A program made the position numbers and the translations under genes. Shown piece after piece: positions 61,987-64,000 of a DNA stretch of 64,000 bases. Under the pieces are notes generated by a model that searched no databases, was not told the DNA's origin, and saw only the letters and a list, made by a program, of their open reading frames with translations. The stretch is from Arthrobacter pascens (lineage in GTDB: Bacteria; Actinomycetota; Actinomycetes; Actinomycetales; Micrococcaceae), in the NCBI RefSeq assembly GCF_030816475.1, contig NZ_JAUSXF010000001.1, positions 62,001 to 126,000 on the forward strand, given 5' to 3'. Within the stretch, counting starts at the first letter, position 1; every line of letters starts with the position of its first letter.

Positions 61987-63276
61987 ATGGATTCGGGAAA
62001 TGTCGCTTGGATTCTGGCCAGCTCCGCGCTGGTCTGTATGATGATTCCCGCTTTGGCCCTGTTCTACGGGGGCATGGTGGGGTCCCGCCGCATTTTGAAC
62101 ATGATGATGATGTGCTTCGGCGGCGCCAGCCTGGTTGCCGTCCTCTGGGCACTGTTCGGCTATTCGATGGCATTTGGAAATTCGGTCGGCGGGCTGGGGT
62201 TGATCGGTGATCTTACCGAGTACCCCGGCATGGGTCAGATGCTGGCCAAAGACGACTCCGCTTCCATTCCGCTCATCCTGTTCGCCGCGTTCCAGCTGTT
62301 CTTCGCATGCGTCACCACGGCCCTGGTTGCCGGAGCGGCTGCCGGGCGGATGAAATTCGGCGCTTGGATGCTGTTCGCCGGGATCTGGTCCACTGTGGTG
62401 TATTTCCCGATTGCACACTGGGTGTTCGCCTTCACCTCTGCTGACGGCAGCGTCGTCGGCGGGTGGATCGCCAGCGGTATCAAAGCCATCGACTTCGCAG
62501 GCGGAACTGCAGTGCATATGAACGCGGGCGCCGCGGCCCTGGCCCTGGCACTGGTTCTGGGCAAGAGCTCGGGTTGGCCGAAGATGGAACACACCAAGCC
62601 GCACAGCAGGCCGCTTGTACTTGTGGGCGCGGGACTGCTCTGGGTTGGCTGGTTCGGCTTCAACGCCGGTTCCGCCCTCACCGCAGGCCAGTCCGCAGCC
62701 GTTGTCTTCCTGAACACAGCTGTGGCAGCCTCCGCAGGCCTGCTCGCTTGGGCCCTGGTGGAGCGGGTGCGTCATGGTGCCGCCACCAGCATGGGCGCAG
62801 CTTCCGGTCTGATCGCGGCCCTGGTCGCCATCACCCCCGCTTGTGGCGCTGTGAGCCCGCTGGGCGCATTGGCCATCGGCGCCATCGCCGGTGCAGTCTG
62901 CTCACTTGCCATCGAATGGAAGTTCCGCCTCGGCTTCGACGACTCGCTCGATGTAGTGGGCGTGCACCTGGTGGGTGGCATCATCGGGACCCTGCTGATC
63001 GGTCTGTTCGCAACGGATGCTGCGCCGAACGGAGTAAACGGGCTCTTCTATGGCGGTGGCTTTACTCAGTTGGGTATCCAGGCACTGGCCACTGTCAGCG
63101 TCCTGGTCTACTCCTTCGGCGTCACATGGATCCTCGCCAAGATCCTGGACCGGACGATCGGGCTGCGTATCAAGCCTGAGGACGAAATGCGCGGCATCGA
63201 CCTCGCCGCGCACTCCGAGCTCGCCTACCTTACAGACGAAGACCCCGTGGAGCTGGGTTCCCCGCAGCGGGCTTAA
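61987..63276 (+). CDS. amt: Ammonium transporter
   Basis: 429 residues, 11 helices. ALALFYGGMVGSRRILNMMM, the pore histidines in DFAGGTAVHMNAGAAALALA and DVVGVHLVGGIIGTLLIG, and LLWVGWFGFNAGSALTAG are Amt/Mep/Rh hallmarks. The tail LRIKPEDEMRGIDLAAHSEL is the conserved cytoplasmic regulatory end. It imports ammonium under nitrogen limitation. GAAAGGGG lies before the ATG. No glnK follows; the next gene is convergent. Confidence 0.97.
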   Translation: MDSGNVAWILASSALVCMMIPALALFYGGMVGSRRILNMMMMCFGGASLVAVLWALFGYSMAFGNSVGGLGLIGDLTEYPGMGQMLAKDDSASIPLILFAAFQLFFACVTTALVAGAAAGRMKFGAWMLFAGIWSTVVYFPIAHWVFAFTSADGSVVGGWIASGIKAIDFAGGTAVHMNAGAAALALALVLGKSSGWPKMEHTKPHSRPLVLVGAGLLWVGWFGFNAGSALTAGQSAAVVFLNTAVAASAGLLAWALVERVRHGAATSMGAASGLIAALVAITPACGAVSPLGALAIGAIAGAVCSLAIEWKFRLGFDDSLDVVGVHLVGGIIGTLLIGLFATDAAPNGVNGLFYGGGFTQLGIQALATVSVLVYSFGVTWILAKILDRTIGLRIKPEDEMRGIDLAAHSELAYLTDEDPVELGSPQRA

Positions 63277-63286
63277 CTCGTTCCCG

Positions 63287-63354
63287 TCAAAGGGCCGAAC
63301 CGCGGACCGGTGCCAGCATCAGCTGGCTTATAGTTCCGCGGTTCGGCCCTTTGA
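63287..63354. terminator. Perfect 20-bp hairpin between convergent amt and HNH genes
   Basis: TCAAAGGGCCGAACCGCGGA (63287-63306) and its exact complement (63335-63354) form a 20-bp stem; within the loop, GCCAGC (63312-63317) pairs with GCTGGC (63322-63327) around ATCA. The position between convergent 3' ends indicates a bidirectional terminator. Confidence 0.75.
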
Positions 63355-63392
63355 TGTGCAGCTGAGGCGCGCAGGAGCTAGGTGCGCCAGTG

Positions 63393-64000
63393 TCACTCGT
63401 GGAATATCGCCCACTTTGGGAAGGGGTTTCGGGATTGCCGTGCCTCGACGTCATGGATTTCGTGCATGGCGTTGTTGGGCCAGTGGGGTGGTTCCCAGTT
63501 TTGTTGTTCGCTTTGGTAGTGGCGTCCGGTGGGTGAGGTCCAGCCTGGTGGTTTGTTTTTGGTGGCCTGGGTTGGTTTCCACGCGGTGGTGTGTTTGAGC
63601 CTGTGGTGTTTTCGGCAGGGTTGGCTGAGGTTGGTGATGCCGGTGGTTCCGCCTTTGTGCCAGGCGAGGAGGTGGTCTGCTTCGTTGTCCAGGGAGTGGT
63701 TGTTGCAGCCGGGGAAGGGGCATTTGCCGTCCCTAAGCCTTAGCCATTGCCGCATGGCTGTGGGGATGCGGTAGCTGGTGCGGCCGATTTCCAGGGGTGC
63801 GCCGTCGCGGGGGTCGGTCAGGACGCGGTGGAAGGAGTCGGCGCCGTCGGCGACGAGCGTGCGGGCCATTGAGGCAGGGATGGGGCCGTAGCCGTCCAGG
63901 GTGGCGGGTTCATCGGTGAGGCCCATGAGGGCGAACACCGGGACGGTGATGAGGACCTGGGCTTTGGGTGATGGCACCCCGCCGGAGATAGTAGTGCCGG
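63393..64000 (-). CDS. HNH endonuclease signature protein (DUF222 type), N-terminus beyond the window
   Basis: About 202 C-terminal residues are visible; the frame runs open through the right edge. The HNH part reads RDGKCPFPGCNNHSLDNEAD, HLLAWHKGGTTGITNLSQPC, RKHHRLKHTT, followed by GWTSPTGRHY. These multi-copy actinobacterial proteins usually carry an N-terminal DUF222 domain, here outside the window. Their nuclease role is unproven, and they are not evidence for an active mobile element. Confidence 0.9.
   Translation of the reverse strand, partial: GTTISGGVPSPKAQVLITVPVFALMGLTDEPATLDGYGPIPASMARTLVADGADSFHRVLTDPRDGAPLEIGRTSYRIPTAMRQWLRLRDGKCPFPGCNNHSLDNEADHLLAWHKGGTTGITNLSQPCRKHHRLKHTTAWKPTQATKNKPPGWTSPTGRHYQSEQQNWEPPHWPNNAMHEIHDVEARQSRNPFPKWAIFHE

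Noticed and set aside
63393..64000. HNH protein as a sign of an intron, phage or mobile element
   Set aside because: The DUF222-HNH family is multi-copy in ordinary Micrococcales chromosomes, and no integrase, terminal repeat or intron boundary is seen.

Overview
The window is about 65% GC, gene-dense chromosomal DNA of an actinobacterium in the Micrococcaceae, most likely Arthrobacter or Pseudarthrobacter. The pointers are the gene content (a DUF222-type HNH protein, DUF4235, the dnaK-grpE-dnaJ-hspR operon with HAIR operators), the frequent GTG/TTG starts, and a homoprotocatechuate dioxygenase whose metal ligands fall at the residue numbers of the Arthrobacter Mn enzyme MndD. No insertion sequence, phage gene, integrase or CRISPR array is visible. 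This is core and catabolic chromosome rather than an island.

Layout. 1-10.2 kb: a LysR gene cut by the left edge divergent from an MFS exporter; an alanine-dehydrogenase-fold enzyme coupled to a tiny lysine-rich protein; tRNA-Gly(CCC); an SRPBCC protein; a secreted CAP/FG-GAP protein; dcd; a CPA2 antiporter with its TrkA-C subunit; a UMF1-type MFS protein. 10.4-16.8 kb: a complete six-gene Mrp Na+/H+ antiporter operon with A and B fused. 16.8-25.3 kb: DUF4235, a large LuxR/NB-ARC regulator with HTH domains at both ends, a SnoaL-like protein, a heme-degrading-domain protein, then a TPP riboswitch driving ykoEDC (thiamin-precursor ECF transporter). 24.5-32.8 kb: a secreted GH25-like protein, an XRE-MurA fusion, YbdK, a LysE/LysG pair, and a SAM-riboswitch operon DUF1737-rhodanese-metZ.

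32.9-45.5 kb: thiolase, GNAT protein, two TetR regulators with palindromic operators, cupin, pabC and a P-loop-pabB fusion around cardiolipin synthase, LMW phosphatase, RhtB-type exporter, methyltransferase and an NAD-binding epimerase-like protein. 45.7-51.2 kb: the heat-shock operon dnaK-grpE-dnaJ-hspR, with an unusually structured block of nested inverted repeats between grpE and dnaJ. 51.2-59.9 kb: a homoprotocatechuate meta-cleavage operon (FAH-RraA fusion, GntR, hpaE, hpaD, hpaH, hpaI), divergent from a MobA-like flavin monooxygenase that probably supplies the ring hydroxylation. 60-64 kb: VOC and YdeI-like proteins, an orphan HATPase protein, the ammonium transporter amt behind a GlnR-like box, and an HNH protein cut by the right edge.

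The most interesting non-routine signals are the grpE-dnaJ repeat block, the FAH-RraA fusion and the hydroxylase paired with it, a perfect palindrome that supplies the 3' end of the GntR gene, and the HTH-MurA and P-loop-PabB fusions. None of these is a clearly new defence or mobile system.
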